Assembly: GCA_947497945.1 (NCBI GenBank)
Contig: CANMIP010000019.1
Location: forward strand, 52,802 to 116,801
Reading direction: 5' to 3'
Source of the DNA: an uncultured Tropicimonas sp.
GTDB lineage: Bacteria; Pseudomonadota; Alphaproteobacteria; Rhodobacterales; Rhodobacteraceae
DNA: 64,000 nt
The position numbers and the translations under genes were made by a program. Positions 34,080 to 41,758 of this stretch are shown in pieces (the stretch's first letter is position 1; every line of letters begins with the position of its first letter). The notes beneath the pieces are model-generated. The model did not search any database and was not told the DNA's origin. It saw nothing but the letters and a program-made list of their open reading frames with translations.

Positions 34080-34532
34080 ACGTATCTTTCTGCCCGCACC
34101 ATCGCCATCCCTCCCATTTCGTCCCTGCTATTGATCGTAAACGCCCCTGCGCAGGCAGCCAACCGGGACGCCCTCCTCAAAGGCGTCGCAGCGCTCGCGG
34201 TTATCGGGGCAATCGCCAACCAGCAAAGCCAGCCGCGCGCCCATGCCACCGCGTCGAGCAGAAACGTCTCCTCCAGCGCGATCCGTAAGGCCTAGCATTG
34301 CTTCAAGACCCGCCCAGCCGGATATCGCAGGCCCATCCAGCAGACCTCCAAACAGGCCGGCTATTATCACGGCCGAATAGACGGTCTCTGGGGCACCGGA
34401 ACAGCTGCCGCCTATGAGCGGGCCTTCAATGGACGCAACTTCCGTGCTTGCGGGGTCTCCCCCACCCGTTCGGATGCCCCCTCCCTGGCCACAGAAACGC
34501 TGATCACCGACATCTGCATGCCCGAGGGTTGA
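34080..34532 (+). pseudogene. Secreted peptidoglycan-binding-like protein interrupted by an amber codon
   Basis: One frame encodes a signal-like segment (ISSLLLIVNAPAQAAN), then LLKGVAALAVIGAIANQQSQ and a Ser-rich linker. A TAG at 34293-34295 breaks it, after which the same frame continues with IQQTSKQAGYYHGRIDGLWG and TGTAAAYERAF to a TGA at 34530-34532. The second half matches the end of a PG_binding_1 domain. CAG (Gln) to TAG is one transition. No ATG opens the frame: ACG stands at 34080, where AAGGAA precedes by about 16 bases, and the first in-frame TTG is at 34131. The gene looks decayed. The upstream 211 bp hold nothing else. Confidence 0.6.
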
Positions 34533-34650
34533 CAGGCCCCGGCGCGTTCCCCCGACCACACCCATAGATCCCCTGCATCGCCGGATGGCCTCGCGCCCGA
34601 GGTGCCCGATCTCATCTGTCCCGATTTCAAGCCTACAAGGAAAGATCACC

Positions 34651-34956
34651 ATGGCTTCTTCTGTCACGACCTCCAACGCGCCCGCTTCAGAGCCCATCGC
34701 CGCGCCCGCAAAGACCGTCATCGTCGTCGCCGATACCCGCAACACCGGGCTGGAAATCGTCCTGGCCGTCTTCTTCGGGCCGCTCGGGCTCTTCTACAGC
34801 AGCATCCTCGGCGGTTTCGTCATGCTGGTCGTCTCCTCGCTGAGCGCGCTCTTCACCCTCGGGATGAGCATCGTCATCACCTGACCGATCTGCATCATCT
34901 GGGCCGCCATGGCATCCTCCGCCCAAAACAACCGCCAACGCAATCTTGTCGCCTGA
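34651..34956 (+). pseudogene. Small two-helix membrane protein with in-frame TGA at codon 78
   Basis: From the ATG at 34651 (AAGGAAAG upstream) a 77-residue protein is read to TGA at 34882-34884, with hydrophobic segments IVLAVFFGPLGLFYSSILGG and FVMLVVSSLSALFTLGMSIV. The same frame then continues PICIIWAAMASSAQNN to a second TGA at 34954. In relatives this short family reads ...ITWPICxIWAA..., so the first TGA replaces a TGG tryptophan. The truncated form still has both helices and could be stable, so it may be a shortened functional gene or a pseudogene. The full-length frame is 101 codons. Confidence 0.65.
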
Positions 34957-35035
34957 GACTGACTCGATCGGCTCCCGCGCACCGGCAGGCATCGGCCCGC
35001 AGGAACAACCTTCCCCAGACCAAGGAATTGAAGAC

Positions 35036-36097
35036 ATGTTCAGGCCCATAATCGCCGCGACTGCCATCCTGTTCGCCCTGACCGGCACGACAGTCTCGGC
35101 CAATCCGAAGAAAGCGCCTGACATCGCGCCCCGGATCCTGAAGGAACTCGAAAATCGGCAAGATTGTCAGATTCGAAAAGCCAACGAGGAGCTCGAACGC
35201 GATCGGCTGAGTGCCAATTACTATACCGAGTTCACCGCATCGGTCGCGCTACCGGTTCCGCTCTATTCGAAGGTCAGTTCCGGCGATGGATATGTCATCG
35301 TGCAGAAGCTCTTTGCCATCGGCGACACTCTGCCGGCCTATGGAAACGCGCTCGGCGTCTACGAAGACGGGAAATGGCGCGTCGATGTGAACATCCTCGA
35401 CGTGCAGATGCCCGGCGGCAGGCCATTCTCCCAGTTCGAGAAATCCGGTCGGGTCGTTCTGGAGGCCGGGACCGACGCGGTCCTGGAACTCCAGGCCGGG
35501 CGCGCGGCGGCAATGGAAGCAGCAAAGGCCCTCAAGGCGCAGGATGTCCGACTGGAAGATGCGGAACTGCGACTTGAAGCGGAGCTCAAGCAGGAGTGGA
35601 CAGTTCTGGCCGCACAGCGCGAGGCGGCAGCCCGGGCGGCAACCGAACTGGCCAGGCTGGAGGCAGAACAGCAAGTATCCGACGAACATGCCAGGATGGT
35701 CGCGGAGCGCGAGAAGCAGCTCCAGGCATCCGACAAGGCGAACTTTGCATTGTTGAACACGAATGCCACCTATCGGGCGGAAGCGACCCATGGGAACCGG
35801 CGCGTTCAAGGCGTCCGGACCATCACGGAGAGCGGTGAGAACCATGCCAGCGGCGTGTTGAAACTCGACCTTGGCGGCGGCAGCAGCTACCAATCCACGC
35901 TGGTCTTCACCTCGGCGCGCAAAGCCGGGCAGGTCGTGTTCCGGCATCCCCCCTTCGACGGCTTTAGAGAATCGAGGGACGTCTGCGAAACGGTTCCCCC
36001 GGCAAACCTCCAGGCAGGAGTGATTGCAGCCGAGGGCGGAAGCCCAAGTTACTGCAACACAGACCGTATCATCGTCGAGATCTCTGCCCCATCCTGA
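35036..36097 (+). CDS. Secreted coiled-coil protein, function unknown
   Basis: A 353-residue protein with a signal peptide (MFRPIIAATAILFALTGTTVSA) and AAGGAA before the ATG. Three parts are visible: an N-terminal domain (about 23-150) with YVIVQKLFAIGDTLPAYGNALGVYEDGKW; an Ala/Glu/Arg-rich coiled coil (about 150-240); and a C-terminal beta-rich domain with two cysteines (VCETVPP, SYCNTD). The last segment GVLKLDLGGGSSYQSTLVF looks like a globular lectin or TonB-associated type fold, but nothing is recognised with confidence. It follows two damaged genes, and its codon usage is less GC-biased than that of its neighbours, hinting at transfer. Confidence 0.75.
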   Translation: MFRPIIAATAILFALTGTTVSANPKKAPDIAPRILKELENRQDCQIRKANEELERDRLSANYYTEFTASVALPVPLYSKVSSGDGYVIVQKLFAIGDTLPAYGNALGVYEDGKWRVDVNILDVQMPGGRPFSQFEKSGRVVLEAGTDAVLELQAGRAAAMEAAKALKAQDVRLEDAELRLEAELKQEWTVLAAQREAAARAATELARLEAEQQVSDEHARMVAEREKQLQASDKANFALLNTNATYRAEATHGNRRVQGVRTITESGENHASGVLKLDLGGGSSYQSTLVFTSARKAGQVVFRHPPFDGFRESRDVCETVPPANLQAGVIAAEGGSPSYCNTDRIIVEISAPS

Positions 36098-36141
36098 TCG
36101 CCCGTTCCAGGGCGCCCCACTGCGCTCTCCGGACCCGCAAG

Positions 36142-36161
36142 CCCCGGCCGCATGGCCGGGG
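36142..36161. terminator. Bidirectional hairpin between convergent genes
   Basis: CCCCGGCC pairs perfectly with GGCCGGGG around GCAT, followed by TCCTT. It lies between the secreted coiled-coil gene (+) and the ceramidase-like gene (-) and can serve both. Confidence 0.7.
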
Positions 36162-36176
36162 TCCTTCCGTACAGGA

Positions 36177-36839
36177 TCAGCCCTCGAGGCGGGCGGCCAG
36201 CATATGTCGGCGATAGGTTTCGATCATCCAGCCCAGCATGATGCCATTCAGGATATGCCAGAGGAAATGCGTGCCCAGCGGGACAGCGGCGCAGACGGCC
36301 ATGTCGATGGAGCGAAAGACGAGCGACAGGCAGAGCAGCCCCGCCCCGATCCCGAGCCCGCGCGCTGTTGCGGGCGCGCGGAGGCGCAGGCCCAGCGCAT
36401 AGAGCGCGATCAGGAGCGGCACGGGCCAGTACCCGGCCGAGATCTCGAAAAAGGGCAACCGCTGGAAGAGCGGAAGCGTCAGCGCGACGAAGGGAAAGAA
36501 ACCGGCGGTCGCCAGCAGCGCCCAAGGCAGGCGCATGTTCCAGAAATCGCGATTGGCCGCGAAGATATAGAGCAGGATGAACAGCGCGATGGGCGTTGTG
36601 TCCGCGATGGCGCCCCAGATCGTGGCATGGGTGTGAAAGAGCCAGGAGCCGATGCCGATCGCTGTCAGCACGGCGCACATCCCGCCCGCCAGCGGCAGGT
36701 CCTGCCCCCGGATGCGACGCCAGAGCAACCAGGCGGCAATGAGGAAGGCCGCGTTGGTGATGGCGTTGACCGGCTCCGACCAGTAGCTGAAATCGGTCCG
36801 TTCGCAATACCCGTCGACCTGTCGCAAGAGGCCTTCCAT
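36177..36839 (-). CDS. Ceramidase-like membrane hydrolase (CREST superfamily)
   Basis: A seven-helix membrane protein of 220 residues, PF05875 alkaline ceramidase family. The N-terminus has CERTDFSYWSEPVNAITN, typical of the family. Putative zinc-site residues are Ser65 and His69 (GSWLFHTHA), Asp80 (AIADTTP) and the late pair HFLWH. All CREST residues are present, so it may be an active amide hydrolase. Many relatives in bacteria without sphingolipids probably act on other lipids. It is divergent from the UPF0173 gene with 59 bp between. Confidence 0.85.
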   Translation of the reverse strand: MEGLLRQVDGYCERTDFSYWSEPVNAITNAAFLIAAWLLWRRIRGQDLPLAGGMCAVLTAIGIGSWLFHTHATIWGAIADTTPIALFILLYIFAANRDFWNMRLPWALLATAGFFPFVALTLPLFQRLPFFEISAGYWPVPLLIALYALGLRLRAPATARGLGIGAGLLCLSLVFRSIDMAVCAAVPLGTHFLWHILNGIMLGWMIETYRRHMLAARLEG

Positions 36840-36898
36840 TTCGCCTTCCTCCAGCTAGGCTTCTCCCAACGCCATAGCTCTTTGGGAGGAGAATCGAA

Positions 36899-37591
36899 AT
36901 GAAGATTACATGGCTTGGCCACTCCGGTTTCCGTATCGAGATCGCGGGCGAGATCCTGCTGGTCGATCCCTGGCTGACCGGCAATCCCGCCTTTCCCGAG
37001 GCCCGCCGCGCCGAGGCGATTGCCGGCGCAACGCATATCCTGCTGAGCCACGGTCATGGCGACCATTCCGGCGATGCGCTCGCACTCTCGAAGGAACTCG
37101 ACGTTCCGATCGTCGGGATCTACGACCTGATGAGCCATTGGGAGGCCAGCGAAGCTGTCGCCACCATCGGCTTCAACAAGGGCGGCACCGTGGCGCTCGG
37201 CGATGTCGCCGTGACGATGGTCAACGCGGTGCATTCCTCCTCGCTCGGTTCGGAAGCCGGACCCGTCTATGCCGGCGGCGAGGCGGGGTTCATGATCGCG
37301 GGCGAAGGCCACACCATCTATTTCTCCGGCGACACCGACGTCACCACCGATATGGGCCTCTGGGCGGAGCTGCACGCCCCCGATATCGGCATCCTCTGCG
37401 CCGGCGGTCATTTCACGATGGACATGAAACGCGCCGCTTTCGCCTCCCAGAAATTCTTCGATTTCAAGACGGTGATCCCCTGCCATTACAAGACCTTCCC
37501 GCTGCTCGAGCAATCCGCCGAGGCGCTCGCGGAAGGGCTTCCTGGGGTGGATGTGAAAGCGCCAGACGTGCTGGAGGCGGTAGAATTCTGA
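36899..37591 (+). CDS. Metal-dependent hydrolase, UPF0173 (MBL fold)
   Basis: A 230-residue metallo-beta-lactamase-fold protein of the UPF0173 / YtkL type. It starts MKITWLGHSGFRIE, has the metal motif HGHGDH at 51-56, then NAVHSSSLG, TIYFSGDTDVTTDM and VIPCHYKTFP with the remaining ligands. The ATG follows GGGAGGAG at good distance. The physiological substrate of the family is not known. It is monocistronic. Confidence 0.92.
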   Translation: MKITWLGHSGFRIEIAGEILLVDPWLTGNPAFPEARRAEAIAGATHILLSHGHGDHSGDALALSKELDVPIVGIYDLMSHWEASEAVATIGFNKGGTVALGDVAVTMVNAVHSSSLGSEAGPVYAGGEAGFMIAGEGHTIYFSGDTDVTTDMGLWAELHAPDIGILCAGGHFTMDMKRAAFASQKFFDFKTVIPCHYKTFPLLEQSAEALAEGLPGVDVKAPDVLEAVEF

Positions 37592-37924
37592 TTGGCGGTC
37601 GCCCGGCTCGCGAACGGGACGGACCCTCGCTGGGTCAGAAATAATTGATCAACCCGAGCCGTGCCAGCGCCTGCCCGTGGGGTGGCGCTGCAACACCCAA
37701 GCTCTGGACTTCACCGCGGCCAAACCCGAATAAGGTCTAGCCGTTGCGCGCAGGTGACAAAGCGCCAGCCCGGCGGGGTCACTATTGGAAGCATCATTGG
37801 TCCGAGCGACAATGGCGACGCAGGCGCTGCCTCTCGGCCTTGAGTCCGCGCCCAACAGCGCACCGCTCCAAGGGCTGCACCCGGTTCTTCACAGCTTTTA
37901 GCTTTTGTCCGGTCCCGCCGCCTA
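37592..37924. other. 333-bp intergenic region, no gene seen
   Basis: No reading frame with protein character is visible. A weak hairpin GACCC-TCGCT-GGGTC at 37622-37637 may end the UPF0173 transcript. The remainder has lower G+C than the flanking genes and no repeat or promoter that I recognise. Confidence 0.4.
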
Positions 37925-38641
37925 TCAGCAGGACAGCGCGTCCCGGAACGACCCAGGACCTTCATGCGGGCCGATATCCCGCGCGACCAACTGCTGCCCG
38001 GAAAGTGCGACAGCAAGAACCCGCGACCAGTCAGCCGACGCAACGATCATTTCCGGTCGCCCGTCGCAATCGCGCATTCCGCCGGAGATCTCGGTCTCGC
38101 CGATCCGGTGATTGGTGAAGCCCGGCGCCGAAGCCACCTCGCGCAGCCGACCGTTCTCGTAGTGCCAGACCCGAAGGACCCGCGCCAGGTGCGGGCGGTC
38201 GACATAGGCGATCTCCATCGCCCCGTCGCCATCGAGATCCGCAGCCCCGACAGGCGCCAGCCAGCGAAACCGGGTCCCGATGAAAGGTGTCTGTGCCAGC
38301 CGCTCCAGCCGCCCGGAGGCAAGCCCCCAGACCGCCAGACGCGCTCCGCGATCCCGGTGGCTTTCCACTACGATCACCTCAGCCGCGCCGTCCCCGTCAA
38401 GATCGGCCAGCCGCGGCGCCACATCCTCGAAAACCAGCTCTTCGGGAAGTTCCGCGCGCTGTGCAACACCGCCACATTCAACCCGGAGCTGCCCCCATTC
38501 CAGCGCATCGCCCAGAACACCATGCGGGTAGCGCCCCGTCGATGCCTGGTATTCCGCCGAGCGGATCGGTCCGTCACACCCTGCGGCAAGGGCGGAGGAA
38601 CCGACCAGCAGGGCCGTCGCGATCAGGGCCAGCCGAAACAT
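37925..38641 (-). CDS. Secreted VCBS/FG-GAP repeat protein
   Basis: A 238-residue exported protein (signal peptide 1-20, ending ALAAG). Two calcium-binding FG-GAP-type motifs, DLDGDG, are at 80-85 and 135-140, each followed by an AxEI/V strand; a degenerate third one is near the C-terminus (MRDCDGRPEMIV). The protein should form part of a beta-propeller. It begins 3 bp after the ferredoxin stop, so both are cotranscribed, although a functional link is not obvious. Its role is unknown. Confidence 0.85.
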   Translation of the reverse strand: MFRLALIATALLVGSSALAAGCDGPIRSAEYQASTGRYPHGVLGDALEWGQLRVECGGVAQRAELPEELVFEDVAPRLADLDGDGAAEVIVVESHRDRGARLAVWGLASGRLERLAQTPFIGTRFRWLAPVGAADLDGDGAMEIAYVDRPHLARVLRVWHYENGRLREVASAPGFTNHRIGETEISGGMRDCDGRPEMIVASADWSRVLAVALSGQQLVARDIGPHEGPGSFRDALSC

Positions 38642-38644
38642 GGC

Positions 38645-39016
<372 letters not shown>

Positions 39017-39059
39017 TCACATAGGCCAATCCCCGCAGCTTTGCCAGTGCCGACGGGGC

Positions 39060-39093
39060 TTGGACGAAAACGTGAAATGTTCTATATTCGTTC
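39060..39093 (+). promoter_or_regulatory. SOS promoter: LexA box over a -35/-10 pair
   Basis: GTTCTATATTCGTTC at 39079-39093 is an exact alphaproteobacterial LexA site (GTTC-N7-GTTC). It overlaps a near-consensus promoter: TTGGAC (39060-39065), 17-bp spacer, TATATT (39083-39088). The predicted start point, about 39095, coincides with the ATG at 39096 of the OB-domain gene, so the transcript would be leaderless. LexA bound here would cover the -10 element. Confidence 0.8.
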
Positions 39094-39095
39094 CA

Positions 39096-39500
39096 ATGAT
39101 CACCTCCTTTCCACCCGCCCCCTCGCCGCCGCCCGACAGCTGGCCGCGCCCGCCCGCCTGCCTGACGGCAAGCCAGCTCGCGCTGCCGCCCGGCGGCGCG
39201 CGGGTCTGCGTGGCCGGTCTTGTGCTGGTCCGGCAGCGGCCCGGCACGGCCAAGGGGGTGATCTTCCTGACGCTGGAAGACGAGACCGGCAGCTGCAATA
39301 TCGTCGTCTGGGCGAAGATCTATGAACGCTTCCGCCGCGCCGTCATCGCCGGACGCCTGCTGCGCGTCACTGGCCGCATCCAGCGCGAGTCGGAGGTCGT
39401 CCATGTCGTCGCCGAACATGTCGAGGATATCTCGCCCATGCTGGACGACCTCCTCCGCCCCGATTTCGACCCCGGCTTCGATATGGACGCGCCGGCTTGA
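39096..39500 (+). CDS. Stand-alone OB-fold domain derived from DnaE2 (error-prone polymerase C-terminus)
   Basis: A 134-residue protein whose residues 22-112 match the C-terminal OB domain of the error-prone polymerase DnaE2/ImuC (LTASQL, VAGLVLVRQRPGTAKGVIF, TLEDETG, VVWAKIYERFRR, VHVVAEHVEDIS). The polymerase, PHP and thumb domains are absent. The Pro-rich first 20 residues are unlike DnaE2. The ATG lies 2 bp after a LexA box with no Shine-Dalgarno. Either the imuA-imuB-dnaE2 cassette suffered a large internal deletion that left its SOS promoter joined to the 3' end of dnaE2, or this is an SOS-induced single-stranded-DNA-binding accessory protein. The frame is intact. Confidence 0.8.
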   Translation: MITSFPPAPSPPPDSWPRPPACLTASQLALPPGGARVCVAGLVLVRQRPGTAKGVIFLTLEDETGSCNIVVWAKIYERFRRAVIAGRLLRVTGRIQRESEVVHVVAEHVEDISPMLDDLLRPDFDPGFDMDAPA

Positions 39501-39610
39501 GTCGCATCGGCCACATCCCGCCGCGACCTCGCCCGCGCGCCGCCGCAGGGCTTGCCCGTCCCGGCGCGATGGCTAGGCTCGCCGCGACCGCCAATCAGTG
39601 ACCAACCCGC

Positions 39611-40147
39611 ATGTTCCGTCCCGCCCTGCTCCTCGCCCTGCTCCCGATCGCCGCCTGCAGCGGCATTCCGGAGGTTGCCCGGCTGGAAGACCCGGTGGAG
39701 ATAGACTCCCGCGGGGCCGACGGCCCGCCAGACGCCGCACCTGGCACCTGCTGGGGCCGCGACGAGACCCCGGCGACGCTCCAGACCGTGACCGTGGAAA
39801 CCGTCCTCACCCCGGCCACCTATGACGAGAGCGGCAAGGTCCTGACCCCAGCGGTCACAAGTACCGAGACCCGACAGGAGATCGTCGAGGAGCGGCAGGA
39901 ACTCTGGTTCGAGACCCCCTGCCCCGACAGCTTCACCCCCGATACCGTCGCCTCCCTGCAACGCGCCCTGGGCGCGCGCGGCGTCTATGATGGCGAGATT
40001 ACCGGCAGCCTGGACAGCGCGACACGCAGCGCCATCCGCCGCTACCAGCAACCCCAGGGGCTCGACAGCGCCGTGCTGTCCCTGACCGCCGCGCGCCAGC
40101 TTGGCCTCGTGGCCATCGCCACACCAGATACCAGCTCCGACACCTGA
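39611..40147 (+). CDS. Lipoprotein with peptidoglycan-binding domain
   Basis: A 178-residue protein with a lipoprotein signal peptide (lipobox LPIAAC, lipidated Cys16). A linker with a Thr/Val-rich repeat-like strand (TLQTVTVETVLTPATYDESGKVLTPAV) is followed by a C-terminal PG_binding_1 domain (VASLQRALGARGVYDGEITG, ATRSAIRRYQQPQG). It is expected to anchor the outer membrane to the cell wall. The mature middle part is not recognised. It stands alone downstream of the OB-domain gene. Confidence 0.87.
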   Translation: MFRPALLLALLPIAACSGIPEVARLEDPVEIDSRGADGPPDAAPGTCWGRDETPATLQTVTVETVLTPATYDESGKVLTPAVTSTETRQEIVEERQELWFETPCPDSFTPDTVASLQRALGARGVYDGEITGSLDSATRSAIRRYQQPQGLDSAVLSLTAARQLGLVAIATPDTSSDT

Positions 40148-40331
40148 CCGTCGCGCCCTACGAACGCGCGGCGGAGTTCCGTCGCAAAACCTCTGTGCAA
40201 TTTCACACATAACCCGGCGATTCCTGCAGTCTGTGAAGCACTCAGACACACCCCACATCTGTCTCATCCGAGGCGGGATAGCCCGCCGACAGACAGAAAT
40301 TCGAAAACGATCCCCACGAAAGGACCAGACC

Positions 40332-40802
40332 ATGAACCGCTTCACTCTCGCAACTTCCGCCCTCCTGACCCTCGCGATCGCCGCCCCCGCCTTCGCCAGC
40401 GACCAACTCGCCAACACGCTCGGCGTCGAAGGCCAGGGCTTCTCGACCTCCGAGCTGACCCAGCTCAAGGCCGCTTATGACGACGGCGACACCGCCCGCA
40501 TCAACTTCCTGCTCGAGAATGGCGGCGCCTCTGCGTCCGCTTCGACCAAGGGCGTCTCCGCCAGCTCGGACCAGCTGGCCGCCAGCCTCGGCGTCGATGC
40601 CTCCGATTACAGCCGCGCCGAACTGGCCGCGCTGAAATCCGCCGTCGACCAGGATGACGCCGCCCGCATCAACGCGATCACCTCGCATGCGGCTGCCAAT
40701 TCCGGCGACACCCCGGAATACCGGATCCAGCTCGGCAAATCCGTTGGTCTGGACGCCATGACCAACAGCCGTGCCGATCTGGTCCACGAGCACGAAAGCT
40801 GA
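40332..40802 (+). CDS. Secreted SDQLA-repeat protein A
   Basis: A 156-residue protein with a signal peptide (1-22, ending AFAS) and AAAGGA 8 bases before the ATG. The mature part is three tandem copies of a repeat of about 45 residues, with consensus QLAxSLGVxxxxYSxAELxxLKxA followed by DDxARIN; the last copy is shortened (RIQLGKSVGLDAMTNSRADL). No known domain matches. A paralogue follows 393 bp downstream. A strong terminator ends the gene. The repeats predict short helix pairs. The function is unknown; export and duplication suggest a surface or periplasmic role. Confidence 0.8.
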   Translation: MNRFTLATSALLTLAIAAPAFASDQLANTLGVEGQGFSTSELTQLKAAYDDGDTARINFLLENGGASASASTKGVSASSDQLAASLGVDASDYSRAELAALKSAVDQDDAARINAITSHAAANSGDTPEYRIQLGKSVGLDAMTNSRADLVHEHES

Positions 40803-40851
40803 ACTTCCCCTCCCTGATCTCCCTGACCTCCCTGTCCCCAAGGCAGACCTG

Positions 40852-40882
40852 GCCCGGTGCGAAAGCACCGGGCCTTTTTTTC
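40852..40882 (+). terminator. Rho-independent terminator after SDQLA protein A
   Basis: GGCCCGGTGC and GCACCGGGCC form a perfect 10-bp stem around a GAAA tetraloop, followed by seven T. It is the clearest intrinsic terminator in the window. Confidence 0.95.
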
Positions 40883-41195
40883 ATGCCCCGCATCCGCAAA
40901 TCCTGTTCAAACGCTCTCACGCGCTTGTGGGATGCTGCGAGGCGCTGTCCCCGAGCGACCACCGCAGGTTGCGAACAGGGCGGACAAACACCCGACTTTC
41001 CCCGGAAAATCTCGCCCTGAAACGGCAATGAGAGAGACAAGCAAGCTCATCGAAGCGTGATGTGCCTGCATGCACAATCGCCCCGGCATTTCGTGAAGTT
41101 TCGAAGCCGTCGCCCCCTCCCCACCTGTTCATCATCGACGGCGCAACGCTGCGCCTCAGACCGAAAACGAGACCTCCAGAGAAATGGACCCCATC
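40883..41195. other. 313-bp intergenic region between the SDQLA paralogues
   Basis: No gene is supported. It should hold the promoter of SDQLA protein B. The last 16 bases before its ATG align without gaps to the same region of gene A (GGACC at the same distance), showing that the duplication included the ribosome-binding region; one base change weakens the Shine-Dalgarno. Confidence 0.5.
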
Positions 41196-41687
41196 ATGAA
41201 CCGTATCCTCCTGACCACCGCCCTCGCCCTGACCCTCACCGGCCCCGCGCTTGCCTCCGATCAACTTGCCCTGTCGCTGGGCGTTGAGCCCGGCGTCTAC
41301 AGCACCGCCGAGCTGATCTCGCTGCGCAGCGCACTGGAAAATGACGACCGTGCCGCCGCCCGTGCCATCGCCGCCCGCAGCGCCACAAAGGGCGCGGTTG
41401 ACAGCCCGGCACAGTTCAGCGCGTCGGTCGGCCTCGACGGCGCTTACAGCACCGCCACGGTCGCCGCCCTGCGCGCCGCCGAAGCCGATGACGAGCGCGC
41501 CGCCGCCAACCATATCCGTGAAACCGGCAGCATTTCGGACAGCGTCACCGTTTCCACCAAGAGCGGCATCTCCGCCGGCCGCGCCCAACTCGCCGCCTCG
41601 CTCGGCGTCAACCCGAGCGAGTACTCGCTGGCCGAGCTGGTCAACCTCAAGTCGGTCCAGTCCTCCAACAACGGCCGGGGCGACTGA
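41196..41687 (+). CDS. Secreted SDQLA-repeat protein B
   Basis: Paralogue of protein A, 163 residues, signal peptide ending ALAS. Three repeats: SDQLALSLGVEPGVYSTAEL, then SPAQFSASVGLDGAYSTATV, then RAQLAASLGVNPSEYSLAEL, each followed by a helix with DD or NN. The start at 41196 (MNRILL) is chosen over the ATG at 41184 because it aligns with MNRF of protein A and the upstream bases also align. The copies have diverged strongly, so the duplication is old and both are kept under selection. Confidence 0.8.
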   Translation: MNRILLTTALALTLTGPALASDQLALSLGVEPGVYSTAELISLRSALENDDRAAARAIAARSATKGAVDSPAQFSASVGLDGAYSTATVAALRAAEADDERAAANHIRETGSISDSVTVSTKSGISAGRAQLAASLGVNPSEYSLAELVNLKSVQSSNNGRGD

Positions 41688-41704
41688 CCCGCGTTCAACG
41701 AAAA

Positions 41705-41732
41705 ACGGGCGCCGGAGAAATCCGGCGCCCGT
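41705..41732. terminator. Bidirectional hairpin between SDQLA protein B and degP
   Basis: A 12-bp perfect stem (ACGGGCGCCGGA with TCCGGCGCCCGT) around a GAAA loop. A-rich sequence before and T-containing sequence after it allow use from both sides. Confidence 0.85.
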
Positions 41733-41758
41733 CTTGCATTGTATCTGTCCGTAACGGA

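Noticed and set aside
34070..34288. TTG-started 72-codon frame with AAGGAA upstream
   Set aside because: Its translation is Arg/Pro/His-rich without protein character, while the overlapping frame encodes a signal peptide and a peptidoglycan-binding-like region.
34128..34745. Long reverse-strand frame of 205 codons opposite the two damaged genes
   Set aside because: Gly/Arg-rich shadow of the plus-strand genes with no recognisable motif; the plus strand has signal peptide and domain evidence.
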